A stretch of 64,000 bases of DNA from Prionace glauca. Lineage: Eukaryota > Chordata > Chondrichthyes > Carcharhiniformes > Carcharhinidae. The DNA lies in assembly GCA_037974335.1 (NCBI GenBank), contig CM075760.1:26933402-26997401 (forward strand), given 5' to 3'. This document shows, one piece after another, positions 33,961 to 45,375 of the stretch. The translations under genes were made by a program, and so were the position numbers. Within the stretch, counting starts at the first letter, position 1; each line of letters opens with the position of its first letter. The notes below the pieces were generated by a model, which did not search any database, was not told the DNA's origin, and saw only the letters and a program-made list of their open reading frames with translations.

Positions 33961-35925
33961 CTCACTTACCCTCAATCTCTCATCCTCACTCAAAGAACTT
34001 CACTCACTCACCCTCACTCACTCACCTTCAATCTCTCATCCTCACACAAACAACTTCACTCACTCACCCTCACTCACTCACCTTCAATCTCTCATCCTCA
34101 CTCAAACAACTTCACTCACTCACGCTCACTCACTCACCTTCAATCTCTCATCCTCACTCAAACAACTTCACTCACTCACACTCACTTACCCACCTTCCCT
34201 CACTGCCACACTCTCACTCACTCACCCTCATTCACTCACCCTCACTCACTCATCCACAATCACTCACCCACACTCACTCATCCTCATTTATGCTTACTGA
34301 CTCGCCCTCATTCACTCACCCTTGCTCACTCGTCCACCCTCACGCACTCGCCCTCAAGCACTTGCCCTCAAGCACTCGCTCTCACACAGTCGCCCTCACA
34401 CACACTCGCTCTCATGCACTCACCCTCACACACTCATCCCCATGCACTCAACCTCATGCACCCGCCCTCACGCACTCGTCCACATGCACTCATCCTCATG
34501 CACTCATCCTCATGCACTCAACCTCATGCACTCAACCTCATGCACTCAACCTCATGCACTCAAACTCAGAAGCTCACTGATCTGAGTTACTCACCCTCAC
34601 ACACTCACTCACTCATAATCGCTCACTCATATTCCCTCACTCACTCTCATCCATCGCCCCTCACACACACAAGCACTCACACACCCTCAATCAACCTCAC
34701 TCGTTCACTCAAACACACGCCCTGACTCACTCATCCTCACACCCTCACACACTCACTCACTCACAATCACTCCACTCATATTCGCTCACTCACTCTCATC
34801 CATCCTCACTCACCCACAAACACTCATTCAACCTCACTCGTTCAACTTCAATCACTCAGCCTGACTCATTCATTCTCACACCCTCACTGACTCACTCACA
34901 TTCACTCACTCTCACACCCTCAGTCACGCACCCACATTCACTCACTCACCCTCACGCACTCACCCTCACGCGCCCTCATTAACTCACTGTCACTCAGCCA
35001 CCCACACTCATCTACCATCACTCACTAAACCTCATCCACTGACTTAGACCCTCAGTCAGTCACCAACATTCATACTCACCTTCATTCACTCATCCCACTA
35101 ATCCACCCTCACTCACCCAGTCTCACTCTCTCACCCTCACTCACTCACCCCATTCTCTCACACTCACTCACCCCACTTACCCACCCTCACTCATCCAGTC
35201 TAACTCACTCTCACTCACACTCACTCACTCACCTACCTACCCTCAATCACCCAGACTCACCCCCACAGACTCAAGCTCAATGACCTTCTCTCTGTCTCTC
35301 TCTCTCACTAGCGCCACCTCACCCATTGCAACTCACTCAAACTCACACACCTACCTTCACTCACACACACTCACATCCTCATCATCACTCAAATTCACAC
35401 ACCCTAACTCTCAAATCCTCAATCACTCGTCCTCATCAACCACCTTCACTCACTCATCCTCACTCTCCCACCCATCCACATTCATTCTCCCTCACACACC
35501 ACCCTCAATAACACACCCTGACTCACTCACTCTCACCCTTCACTTACACAGTTATATTCACTCCCTCACCCTCATTCACTCAATCTCACTCACTTTCACT
35601 CACCCACCTTCACTAACCTTCACATATCCTCACTCACTCTCCCTCATTCTTTCACTCTTGCTTACCTACACTCTTCCAGCCACCTTCACTCACATTCAGC
35701 CTCCTTCACTCACCTACCCTCACTCACACATCCTCATTTACTCACGCTCTCTCACCCTCACCCACACTTACTCACCCTCAATCACTCATCCTCACTCAAA
35801 GAACTTCACTCACTCACCCTCACTTCCCCACCTTCGTTCACACATACACCATCATTCATCCAAACTCACTCATTTAATCACTCACCTTCACACACTCACA
35901 TTCTCCCACTTACACTCACTGAATC
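33420..35925. repeat. Long CTCA-type minisatellite array, C-rich on the coding strand
   Basis: About 2.5 kb of 'cactcaccctca'-like words with local higher-order units (42 bp near 33.8 kb; 'catgcactcaacct' near 34.5 kb). The + strand is almost free of G over long spans. All open frames within it (for example 34290-34725 and 35280-36056) are low-complexity Ser/His/Thr/Pro products of the repeat. Confidence 0.92.
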
Positions 35926-35929
35926 TGTG

Positions 35930-36740
35930 TGGGGAGGGCCTGCAACGAAAGAGAAGAAATATCTCAAGCTGCAGTTTGGTGTTCAAAGCTGGGAGCTGCC
36001 CTGGGAGTGCAGAGAGCTGGAGGGATTCGCTGGGGGCTCAGGGCCAGGGGCAATGACAAAGAGTCAGGGGGGAACAGGAGGCGAGGGAAAGGGCAGAGAG
36101 CCGTGGGTGGGGGGAAGGCAGAGAGCTAGGGGAAACAGCAGAGATCTGGGGGAAGGGCAGAGAGGCGGGGGGAAAGACTACACAGCCGGGGAACAGGGTG
36201 CAAAGTCAGGGGAAAGTGCGGAGAGAGAGGGCAAAGGACAGGGAGCAGGGGAAAGGGCAGAGAGACCAGTGAAAGGGGAGAGAGCTGAAAGAAAGGGCAG
36301 AGAGATGGGGAAAAGTGTAGAAAGACCAGGGAAAGGGGAGAGAATCAGGAAAAAGGGCGGGGAGGCACGAAAAAGGGCAGGGAGGCAGGAGAAAGGGCAG
36401 AGAGCCGAGGGAAAGGGCAGAGAGCCCAGGGGAAAGGGCAGTAGAGTCAAGGGGAAAGCTCAGAGAGCTGGGGGGAAGGAGAAAGAGGGGGGGGAGAAGG
36501 AAAAGAGGGCAGAGAGCTGAGGAACAGCGTGGGGGGTGAGGGAAAGAACAGAGAGCCGGGGGAGAGGACACAGAGCTGGAGGGAAGTGTAGAGGGCCAGG
36601 TGGAAATACAGAGAGCCGGATAAAAGGGGAAAAGAGCCACCGTGAAAGGCAGAGACCCAGGGGAAAGGGCAAAGAGCTGGGGAAATGGGCACAGAGCGGG
36701 TGATGGATGGCGGAGTGAGGAGGTTCAGAACAGAGCTAGC
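35930..36740 (+). repeat. G-rich, AGCT-bearing repeat upstream of CH1 (switch-region-like)
   Basis: About 0.8 kb of purine-rich sequence on the coding strand made of degenerate 20-24-base units of the type 'ggggaaagggcagagagcc'. AGCT occurs 12 times between 35967 and 36737 (at 35967, 35987, 35994, 36015, 36124, 36283, 36457, 36466, 36515, 36574, 36675 and 36734), against about three expected from a uniform base composition. Words gagctgggg, gagctgagg and gagctggag occur. It ends about 1 kb before CH1. Orientation (G-rich non-template strand), position and motif resemble mammalian switch regions; function is inferred only. Confidence 0.75.
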
Positions 36741-37021
36741 ACCACAATCAGCTCATCTGTAATCTCAGTGAATGATGGAGGAGACTTCAGGACCCGAATG
36801 GGAAACTCTTGGTATTAATGTATGATCCGTCAATCCGTCAATAAATGTTGGATTTATTTGAATTTATAATCACATTTAGAGTTTCCTGATCATTCAGTAA
36901 GTATTCATTCCAGAGGTATTTTTGAAGCAAAGTCACTAATCTTCGTTTTGTGGAGGGAGAGGCAGTGAGTTGGAGAGAGGAAGGGCACCAATCAGTTTGA
37001 ACACAGGCAATTTCCAAAACT
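36741..37021. other. J-C intron, unrecognised
   Basis: No exon or named repeat. Confidence 0.45.
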
Positions 37022-37145
37022 AGTGTGGAGATGCCGGAGTGAGGTTGGTGTGGGCACAGTAAGGATTCCCACAACACCTGGTTAAAGTCCAACAGGTTTA
37101 TTTGGAATCACAAGCTGTTGGAGCTCCCTCATCAGGTGAGTGGAT
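37022..37145 (-). mobile_element. Foldback-arm-like element, single arm
   Basis: Reads 'gtggagatgccggagtgagg', 'cacaacacctggttaaagtc' and 'ccctcatcaggtgag', the reverse complement of the insertion at 6054-6174 and matching the left arm of the element at 53437-54216. Confidence 0.7.
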
Positions 37146-37712
37146 AGTCTGAGTGAAGGGAGAACTTCTTCATCACAAAGTGTTGTTGTTTGAGAAATAA
37201 ACAGCGGTTCATCACACACTGCTGTTGTTGAGAAATAAATAGTTGCTGCAATAATGGAGACAATCTTTGCTGTTCTCTGTCAATCCAATGAATGACATGT
37301 CATTGTGAGACTAACGGAATGTGTATTTTTTCTTCCTAATTTGATAGAAGTGGAGACAGGGATATGAGTTTCTACAGAGATGACAATTCCCAAATGATAG
37401 AAGTAACATCATCTCAAAGGCGGATGAAAGATTTAATCGGGAAATATTAGGGATAAGTTCATAATTCTAATCAATGTTCGAGATAGAAACATAGAAAATA
37501 GAAGCTGGAGTTGGCCATTCGGCCCTTGGAGCCTACTCCGCCATTCACTTTGGTCAGAGCTCATCACTATCCTGATCACACCTACGACTCATGTCCCTTC
37601 ATCCCTTTAACACCAAGACCTATATCTAATATAGAAACCTATTTGTAACAATATGTTTGTTGACTTAATAAACGCAAGAGTCTAACTTGTTCAATTGGCT
37701 ATTCTTTCCCAG
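37146..37712. other. End of J-C intron, with a LINE/SINE 3' scrap
   Basis: 37480-37600 ('gaaacatagaaaatagaagc', 'ggccattcggcccttggagc') is a minus-strand CR1-like 3' end. The remainder is unrecognised. The intron ends at 'ttctttcccag' before 37713. Confidence 0.5.
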
Positions 37713-38012
37713 CGACACCATCTGCGCCCAATCTCTACGGCCTGGTCTCCCCCTGTCAGCAACACAACTCCGATGGCTCCATCACCTTCGGATGTTTGGC
37801 GATGGATTACTCTCCAGATGTTTCCAAACTGACCTGGAAGAAAAATGGGCAAACGGTCCCCAGTGGGTTTAAGACTTACCCGTCAGTCAGAAACATGAAG
37901 GGAACCTACACCCTGAGCAGCCAGTTAACCATCAGCGACTCAGCGGGAAAATGCCCCAGAATTGACTGTGAGGTTCGACACATGAGCACATTCAAGAGCG
38001 TTGAAATGCGAT
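37713..38012 (+). CDS. IGHM: IgM constant domain CH1
   Basis: A 300-base exon, phase 1 at both ends, encoding a C1-set Ig domain of about 100 residues. It begins TPSAPNLYGLVSPCQQ; the Cys near residue 13 fits the light-chain disulfide. FGCLAMDYSP holds the first domain Cys, LTWKKNGQ the core Trp, and IDCEVRHMS the second Cys. TYTLSSQLTIS is the usual E/F strand. An extra Cys two turns before the second domain Cys (GKCPRIDC) is notable. The donor gtaagt follows at 38013. The frame is open from JH. CH1 pairs with the light chain and connects the variable domain to the rest of the heavy chain. Confidence 0.96.
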
Positions 38013-38424
38013 GTAAGTGTTGTGGAGCTTGGGTAAAACAGAAACACTGTGGTTAACATGTAGGGCCTTGGTTATAACTCATTTAAATAGATATGCACAA
38101 TCCGGCCCATTGGATTGGTCTAGTTAGTGTCTATTGACTGCAAATGAGTTAGAACATAGAACATAGAACATTACAGCGCAGTACAGGCCCTTCGGCCCTC
38201 GATGTTGCGCCGATCAGTGGAACCAATCTAATGACCCTCTAACCTAAACTATTCCAGTGTTATCCATATGCCTATCCACTGACCATTTGAACGCCCTTAA
38301 AGTTGGCGAGTCCACAACTGCTGCAAACAGGGCCTTCCAAGCCCTTACTACCCTCTGTTGACAAAAGTTTAATTGATCCACATCTTCTGCAGGAAATGAC
38401 TGATCTGTTTTTTTTTTCCTCAAG
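38013..38424 (-). mobile_element. CH1-CH2 intron with a CR1 3' end
   Basis: The 412-bp intron holds, at about 38152-38352, a minus-strand CR1 3' end ('agaacatagaacatagaaca', 'cagtacaggcccttcggccc'). It is the same terminal-repeat type as 62268-63245. Confidence 0.8.
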
Positions 38425-38739
38425 GCCCTGAGCCTGAGATCCCTCCAACAGTTATCCTCACCGTGAGTTCCAGTGAAGAAATCTCACACAGGAAATTCGC
38501 AATCATCGTCTGTTCAATCATCGATTTCCAGCCAGGGTCAATGGAAGTGAGTTGGCTGAAGAATGGGGAACCCACGCATTCAGGAATTGTCACCTCTTCC
38601 CCCTGTGAAGTGAACGGGAACTTCTCGGCCAGCAGTCGGCTGACAGTCTCCGCTGGGGAATGGTTCAGCAAAGCGGTCTATACCTGCCAGGTCACTCACC
38701 AAGGACACATTCAGAGTCTGAACATCAGCGCATCTCAGG
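38425..38739 (+). CDS. IGHM: IgM constant domain CH2
   Basis: A 315-base phase-1 exon of about 105 residues, starting [18 protein letters not shown]. First Cys in [10 protein letters not shown], core Trp in VSWLKNGEP, second Cys in [11 protein letters not shown]. An additional Cys in [10 protein letters not shown] may serve an inter-chain bond. Possible N-glycosylation sites are NFS and NIS. The exon lies between 'ttttcctcaag' and a gtaaga donor, and is in frame with CH1 and CH3. Confidence 0.95.
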
Positions 38740-39653
38740 GTAAGATACTCAAACACAGGACAACATATATCATTCTGATGTTAATCAGAATTAGGGATCT
38801 ATTAAAGTTGGTACAAAGCATTGAACAACTTGTGAGTTATTGTCCTGTAGTTTGCTGCATTAGGACAATATCTCATTCAGAATTTCATCAGAAAACCATT
38901 TTTTTGTTATCCCTTCCTGAGATGTGCATTTATTTCCCAAACCTGAGGGCACTGAAGTGTCACTCACGTTGCTGTGAATCTGGAGTCACATGCATGCCAG
39001 GCCAGATAAAGACAGCAGGTTAATTTTGGTAAGGAACATTTGTGAACTAGGAGGGGTTTTACAGCAATAGCTTCATGAGAACCATTTCAACTTTTAATTA
39101 TAGATGTTTACAAAATTCAAATTTCATATTTGCAATGATGGGATTTGAATCTGTGTCCCCAGAGTCTTGCCCGAGGTTATAAGTCCATTGACAACACCAT
39201 ATACCACAGCCTCCCCTTAAAAGAGTGCCCCCTTTCGGTTTGAAGCAATATAGTGAGTGAGGTGGCCTTGATGTCAGCTTGTTCCTGAGACAGCTGGTAA
39301 AATTTGGAGACAGTAGGTGTGAGAATGTTTCACAGGTCACAGCATAGGGGTAAAATATTAGAAAGTGCATCCACCCTATTTCTAAACCAACGGTCAGTAC
39401 TTTTTCCCTGAGTTCAGGATGGTGTGTTTGTTTGGGAATTCTCCAATTCTGATTCATGGAAATGTTACCGCTGCTCCAATATTTAATACAGGGAATGATT
39501 CCATACAGCAAGCTGGCTTCCCATTCGCCATGGAAGGTGAAAGGCGAGAGTTAGAGATTGATATGTTGAAGGCGACTTTGTCTCCTTCAGGCTGAAGACT
39601 GCTGTCCTGCTTCTGAAGGGGAACTCGGGCTCATTTTCATTTCTCATTTACAG
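38740..39653 (+). other. CH2-CH3 intron with a SINE-like repeat
   Basis: 914 bp. About 38930-39190 is a copy of the repeat also at 15860-16137 ('ctggagtcacatgcatgcca', 'atgatgggatttgaatctgt'). No exon is seen in the rest. Confidence 0.6.
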
Positions 39654-39962
39654 ATCCTCCCCAGTGCCTTGATACCACAGTGAAGATACAGCCACCACCA
39701 ATAGAACAGGTCTTACTGGAGGCGACCGTGACCTTAACCTGCATCATTTCTCATGCTCCTCATGGCATTAACGTGTCCTGGATCCGGGACAGGAAGTATT
39801 TGAAATCAGAGATTGCCGAAAAGCCCGGAGCGGATCCTGACAGCGTGATCAGCAAATTAAGCATCTCCACACAAGCCTGGCTGAGTGCGGCTGTGTTTGA
39901 GTGCGTGGTGAGCCATCAGGATCTGCCGACTCCTCTAAGAACATCTATCCACAAGGAAACAG
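39654..39962 (+). CDS. IGHM: IgM constant domain CH3
   Basis: A 309-base phase-1 exon of about 103 residues: [16 protein letters not shown], the first domain Cys in [21 protein letters not shown] with the core Trp, [14 protein letters not shown] with the second Cys. The early Cys (PPQCLD) is a candidate for an inter-heavy-chain bond. An NVS glycosylation site lies at INVSW. Acceptor 'ctcatttacag', donor gtgagc. Frame open throughout. Confidence 0.95.
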
Positions 39963-40756
39963 GTGAGCTGAGAGATTGAAGCAATACATGTAGGGTCAAC
40001 AGCAGGGTTCTGAGCAATGTGGAGGAACAGGGAGATCCTGGGGTTCATATCCACAGATCTCTGAAGGTTGCCACTCAAGTGGATAGAGCCGTGAAGAAGG
40101 CTTAAAGTGTGTTAGTGTTTATTAACAGGCGGTTAGAGTTTAAGAGCCGTGGGGTTATACTGCAACTGTACAGGGCCTTGGTGAGACCACATTTGGAATA
40201 TTGTGTGCAGTTCTAGTCACCTCACTATAAGAAGGATGTGGAAGCATTGGAGAGAGTGCAGAGGAGATTTACCAGGATGCTGCCTGGTTTGGAGGGTAGA
40301 TCTTATGAGGAAAGCTGGGGCTTTTGTCCTTAGAGCGGAGGAGAATGAGAGGCGAACTCTGCTGAACTAAACGACTCTGGGCCGATTGATATTTTTCTGG
40401 GGAGTTTGATGTGTTGATGAATGAAAAGTGAACTGAAGGCGATGATATTGGGTTTAGATTGAAGAAGAAGGGAGGAGCCTGATGTGGAGCATCAAAAACC
40501 AGAAAACCAAAAAGAAAAAGTAGATCAGTTGGGCCGAATGGCCTGATTCTGTGCTGTAAACTTTCTGAATCTTTCCACTCCGCCCCCTCCTGAGTTATTT
40601 GAGAAAACAATAATGTTCACCTCTCCTCCAAGCTGCAAATCAAAAATGGGAAGAGTTAAAATCAGAAGCGAAACGCATTTTCCTGATATCTAACCAGTGG
40701 TTTCATTGTCTCCAGAATTCTCCAGTTTATTGACATTTATTGTACATTTTCTGCAG
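39963..40756 (+). mobile_element. CH3-CH4 intron with an old CR1 3' fragment
   Basis: 39990-40350 is a decayed CR1 post-RT region ('ggtgagaccacatttggaat', 'gaggagatttaccaggatgc'), and 40500-40575 is its 3' end ('gggccgaatggcctgattct'). It lies in the same orientation as the IgM gene. The frame is interrupted. Confidence 0.75.
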
Positions 40757-41148
40757 ATCCAAATCCGCGGGAACCGGTCGTCTCTGTCCTCCTGCCCTCG
40801 GCAGAAGACGTCTCCGCTCAGAGTTTCGTCTCCCTCAGCTGCTTAGTGAGAGGTTTCTCCCCCCGAGAGATCTTCGTCAAGTGGACCGTCAACGACAAGC
40901 CGGTGAATCCCGGGAACTACAGGAACACCGAGGTGGTGGCGGAGAACGGCGATAGCTCCTTCTTCATGTACAGCCTGTTATCCATTGCAGCAGAGGAATG
41001 GTCCAGCGGCGCTTCTTACTCCTGTGTGGTGGGACATGAAGCCATCCCCTTGAAAATCATCAACAGAACAGTTGACAAATCCAGCGGTAAACCCAGTTTT
41101 GTGAACATTTCCCTTGCACTGATGGACACTGTTAATTCATGTCAATGA
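40757..41148 (+). CDS. IGHM: IgM constant domain CH4 with secretory tail
   Basis: A 392-base terminal exon for the secreted form. [18 protein letters not shown] opens the domain; [11 protein letters not shown] has the first Cys, [11 protein letters not shown] the Trp, and [13 protein letters not shown] the second Cys. The tail is [20 protein letters not shown] followed by CQ and TGA at 41146-41148: a conserved NIS glycosylation site and a penultimate Cys used for polymer formation in IgM. An internal donor (cagcg/gtaaac, cut after 41086) allows the membrane form to skip the tail. Two poly(A) signals follow at 41176 and 41185. Confidence 0.97.
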
Positions 41149-41175
41149 GAGTCACTCACTTCCATTAAAAACTAC

Positions 41176-41190
41176 AATAAAAAGAATAAA
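41176..41190 (+). promoter_or_regulatory. Poly(A) signals of the secreted IgM form
   Basis: Two aataaa hexamers at 41176-41181 and 41185-41190, 28 and 37 bases after the stop codon. The very short 3' UTR matches secreted IgM transcripts. Confidence 0.8.
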
Positions 41191-42240
41191 AACATTTTCC
41201 TCTAACGATCAATGAAATACCCAATTGTTTAATTGGTTGTTTTTCAGTTTTACTTCCATATCTTTGATTTTGAGTCAGATATTTTCATGTCTCGGACCCA
41301 ACATTGTTGAACCAGTGCTCCCAGCGGAGATAGACACTGGGTCAGGGATAGAGTAGAGCACATTCATTACAGAATTCTGCAAAATATCTTCACTGACTTT
41401 CCTCCCGCTGAGGGGAAAACACTCCGACATTTTTAACATGTCTGACACACAAACACATCATTTAGATCTCTGCGTCCCTGTTTCTCTCATTGACCACCTC
41501 TTTAAGCTACTGCACCGCACCCACTGGGAACTGAAGTGAGGGTCACAGACAAAAAACATGGAGAAATATTCCCCCCATCGGATTGAGGGAGAGTGAAATT
41601 GTTAACATCCTGGATTCCCACTAACCCAGCAAAGAGAGGGGAGGAGCAGTAGTTAATCCATATTCCACAACTTCCTCAATGAAAAGAGGAGGAATGTCAT
41701 TATTTAATCCACTCACCTCCACCTCCTCAGTGGTTAGAACCATCAGGGACATTGTATCACCGGGTAGGGAGAGGGAAAGTCTGAGCTCACTCTCCACCCT
41801 CTTCTGTGTTTGGAAGGGAACATTTCTCTACTATAAGGACCCAGTTGCCAACAGTACAAATTAGTTTCCGGTTTACTTGCTACAGATTTTGAAGTATCAT
41901 TAACTTAATCATTGAAATATATCTATACAAATGCAACATAATTTTAAAATGTCTCAACACTCTTGTTCCTGTTAATCATCTGCTGGCATTGATTTCCCAG
42001 AATACAAATTTCAACAAGTCATAGATTCCTCCCCGGGTTTTAACTGTTCTGTCCCTGAGGTCTCTGAGATACATCAATGAATTATTTCATTCTCTCTCCT
42101 GATATCACTGTGCCCCTCACATAAAATACATTTCTACAGCAAATCATTGAAAATATGTTCCATTATTCGGGTTGTCTGGATCATATTCACTTCACTATGG
42201 TCGGTGAAACTTGGAGCAACAGTTAAAAAAATACACACAC
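41191..42240. other. CH4-TM1 intron, unrecognised part
   Basis: No exon, RNA or named repeat that I can support. Confidence 0.45.
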
Positions 42241-43048
42241 TGATAAAACTGCCCAAAACTGTCACAATTATACATACATACATAGGCGTACACACCCACA
42301 CTCACACACTCACACACACACTCACACACTACACACACTGCACAAACACACACTCACACACTATACATTCACACACAATCACACACACACACACACACTC
42401 ACACACACATACACACACTCACACACTCACACATACAGACACACTACACACTCACACACTCATTCACACACTCACACACTCACACACACAAACACACACG
42501 CATACACACACACACTCACTCTCACACACACTCACACACACACACACTCACACACTACACACTCTCACATACACACACTCACACATACAGACACACTACA
42601 CACTCACACACTCATTCACACACTCATACACACATACACACAGACGCATACACACACAGACGCATACACACACAGACACATGGACACAATTGCACAAATA
42701 CACATACTCATACATATGCACACGAATACAGAATGTTAATATACACACACAAAAGCATACACATACTCCTACACACAGAAATATAGACAGGCACATTCAA
42801 ATACAGACACAGAATGTCACAAATACACAATACACTCAAATACATACACAACAAAAACACAGATACATTCATAAATACAAATGCACATTCACGGACCAGA
42901 AGAACACACAATATACGCACAAACGAACTCAAACAAGCACGATTCCACAAATACACTAATGGACCACACACATACAAACAAATATACATGCAGACACAAA
43001 TACTCTCTCTCTCTTTCTCTTTCGCTCTCTCTGTCCCACACGCACCAT

Positions 43049-43087
<39 letters not shown>

Positions 43088-43965
43088 CATGCACAAGGGG
43101 GCAGACACCCGCACACACAGACACGGACTTGTACAAGAAGGCACAAAACAAAACATGCACACAACTTATCAAATATATACAAACGCATGCAGAACCACAT
43201 ACAAACACACAAGTACACACTTACCTAAATATACGTGACTAGGTACACAGACCCAAACACAAATACATACATGTGTACACACAATACGGACAGATAACAT
43301 GCATGCAGGTCTAAAACATACACAAACAGATACACACACTCAAACAAATGCATATTCTCACACGTTCTCGCTGAAATGAATACTGTTATAGAGACCCACA
43401 ATGTTATACACATTATCACTTATACAGGGAAATACGTGTAACAATATTAACACACTGCATATAGATAAACAGAGCAAAATATTTTCACACAAACATGTGG
43501 ATGCAAACATTCACATGCTCATACAGAACAGAACACCACGGGACACAATACTACACATGGAAACACAGGTATATGCTGACACATTGTTATAAATAACTAT
43601 CAGCACGGATTTACATGCATTAACATGTTAACAGATATACACACAAATACACGGAGGAACAGACACACACAAAAAGGGAAGGAAACATTACTCGAGTGAC
43701 AGAAATGCACACATTGAAATAGGCAGAAACACGAGCACACGTTAAGAGTGGCATTAATAAATATACAGAGACTTCACACACTAATAGTCATATATCCACA
43801 ATGTCTGAAGAATAAATTATACAAATTATACAAATTATCTACAATGTCTGAAGAATAAATTATACACCCAGACACACAACTACACAAATCAACAAACACA
43901 GACAAATGAATCCCTCATACACACAGATTAACTCAGGACCAAAGATTAATGCAGCTCAGGAAGTG

Positions 43966-44004
<39 letters not shown>

Positions 44005-44075
44005 ACACACACACACACAATCTCACACATACACACACGCACACAGACACACACACACAATCTTAAATATAAACG
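42241..44075. repeat. CA-rich microsatellite region in the CH4-TM1 intron
   Basis: Long (CA)n-based blocks at about 42285-42700, 43048-43085 and 43960-44060, joined by degenerate 'acacaaatacac' words. Open frames of up to 270 codons here are Thr/His repeats without protein meaning. Confidence 0.9.
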
Positions 44076-44625
44076 GCAGGTAAATGATGAAAGTAAAATT
44101 TAAGTGTGAATTTGAATGGACATACACACCGAGAACTATCCCAATTCTCAAAACACCGCCAAACACGTTGAGAAACTGAATTAAGCTCATGATTTACTAA
44201 ACATTTCCACTGTAAATAAGCAAAGATTGGAAATTACATCCCAGATCTTAAACAGCAGCATTCATAGTTTACAGATCAATCACCATCTGTGGAAACAATC
44301 ATTGACAGGGGAATGTTCCTCTATATCAGTCAAAACATTCTTCAATAACGGTTCGTGGCAAATAGTTCAAAATGAACTGATTCTCAAGAAAACACTTTCA
44401 GTGCTTTCTGACATGGACTCTCAAAGGAATACCAATAAGGATCAGGTGTGAAAATAGTTATGGAGATCTGTTACTGAGTGTCCTGAATTTAACAGGAGAT
44501 ATACATTGAAAATTAGACATGAGAATGAATGAACAGTTTATGAAGGAGAACAGGGAAAAGAAAACAATGAGATTCCCTGGATAAATAAAGTAATCTAATT
44601 CCATTTCCTGGCCTCTGTCCCCTAG
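44076..44625. other. End of CH4-TM1 intron
   Basis: No feature recognised up to the acceptor 'tctgtcccctag' before 44626. Confidence 0.5.
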
Positions 44626-44753
44626 ACCCCACCGACCGCATCTGGATTGAAGACAATGAGGATGATAACAGCAACATCTGGACAACCGCTTCCACATTCA
44701 TCGTCCTGTTCTTCCTGAGCATTTTCTACAGCACTGCGGTCACACTGGTGAAG
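44626..44753 (+). CDS. IGHM: IgM membrane exon TM1
   Basis: 128 bases which, with the last G of the internal CH4 donor, encode 43 residues. An acidic spacer [17 protein letters not shown] is followed by the membrane span [20 protein letters not shown] and TLVK. The Ser/Thr/Tyr-rich face (FYST) is the kind used to contact the signalling partners of the B-cell receptor. Donor gtgaga at 44754. Phase matches the CH4 internal donor exactly, confirming the splice. Confidence 0.95.
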
Positions 44754-44885
44754 GTGAGATGATTCAACTCACTCACATTTCACACTGGCAGAATGGATTT
44801 GAAAAATCTCTCATTGTTTCACTGATTAAAAACATTAATGTCCCGCATCAGAAACATCTGCTTCAATATTGCCTCTATTTTACAG

Positions 44886-44894
44886 ATCAAATGA
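44886..44894 (+). CDS. IGHM: IgM membrane exon TM2 (last codons)
   Basis: After a 132-bp intron and the acceptor 'ttttacag', atc aaa tga encodes IK and the stop, giving a very short cytoplasmic end VKIK, usual for membrane IgM. The rest of the exon is the 3' UTR reaching to about 45375. Confidence 0.9.
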   Translation: MK

Positions 44895-45339
44895 TGGGTT
44901 GAACTTTGGACGCTGAAGATTTCCCTCAGCTGATTATAAAGATCTCTGTACGGCTCAACTACAATATCAGCTCTCGGTGACTGTATCAGTAAAATTCTCC
45001 CAGCTTATCATTCTGAATCTATAACTGAGGCTACCTTAGATATTATCTCAGTTTTCAGTGTAAATTGTATGAGGCATTTTTGTTATAATGTAATTATGGT
45101 TAATAGTTTCCCCACAGTTCAAATTTCATGTATAAATAAGAAACTTGTTTTATTTCTTATTCACATTTGTGAATTCCTCTTCCTATTAATGTCTTGTTTT
45201 CTATTTTTGGTGTATGCAACAGATGTCCAAATATTGACGGATTCCCTGTGCATGTGTTCTATTTTCAATGTAAAGTTCGATCATTATCTTCACTTTTCGA
45301 GCTTCAAAAAAAATCGTTGTAAAGTCTCTGAATTTTTAA

Positions 45340-45356
45340 AATAAACATTGAATAAA
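45340..45356 (+). promoter_or_regulatory. Poly(A) signals of the membrane IgM form
   Basis: aataaa at 45340-45345 and 45351-45356, about 450 bases after the TM2 stop. Confidence 0.7.
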
Positions 45357-45375
45357 AATTTAACCATCTCTGGTT

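Noticed and set aside
34290-36056. Long open frames rich in Ser, His, Thr and Pro
   Set aside because: They are translations of the CTCA minisatellite. There are parallel frames in other phases and no domain or splice context.
35927-36690. Gly/Arg/Glu-rich frame (+) and Phe/Pro/Ser-rich frames (-) in the G-rich array
   Set aside because: Low-complexity translations of the purine repeat; several frames are open at once.
38740-39023. Read-through of CH2 into its intron
   Set aside because: A strong gtaaga donor in the right phase ends the exon at 38739, and CH3 starts in matching phase.
42147-43242. Open frames of up to 270 codons rich in Thr and His
   Set aside because: Products of (CA)n repeats inside the CH4-TM1 intron; no protein motif.
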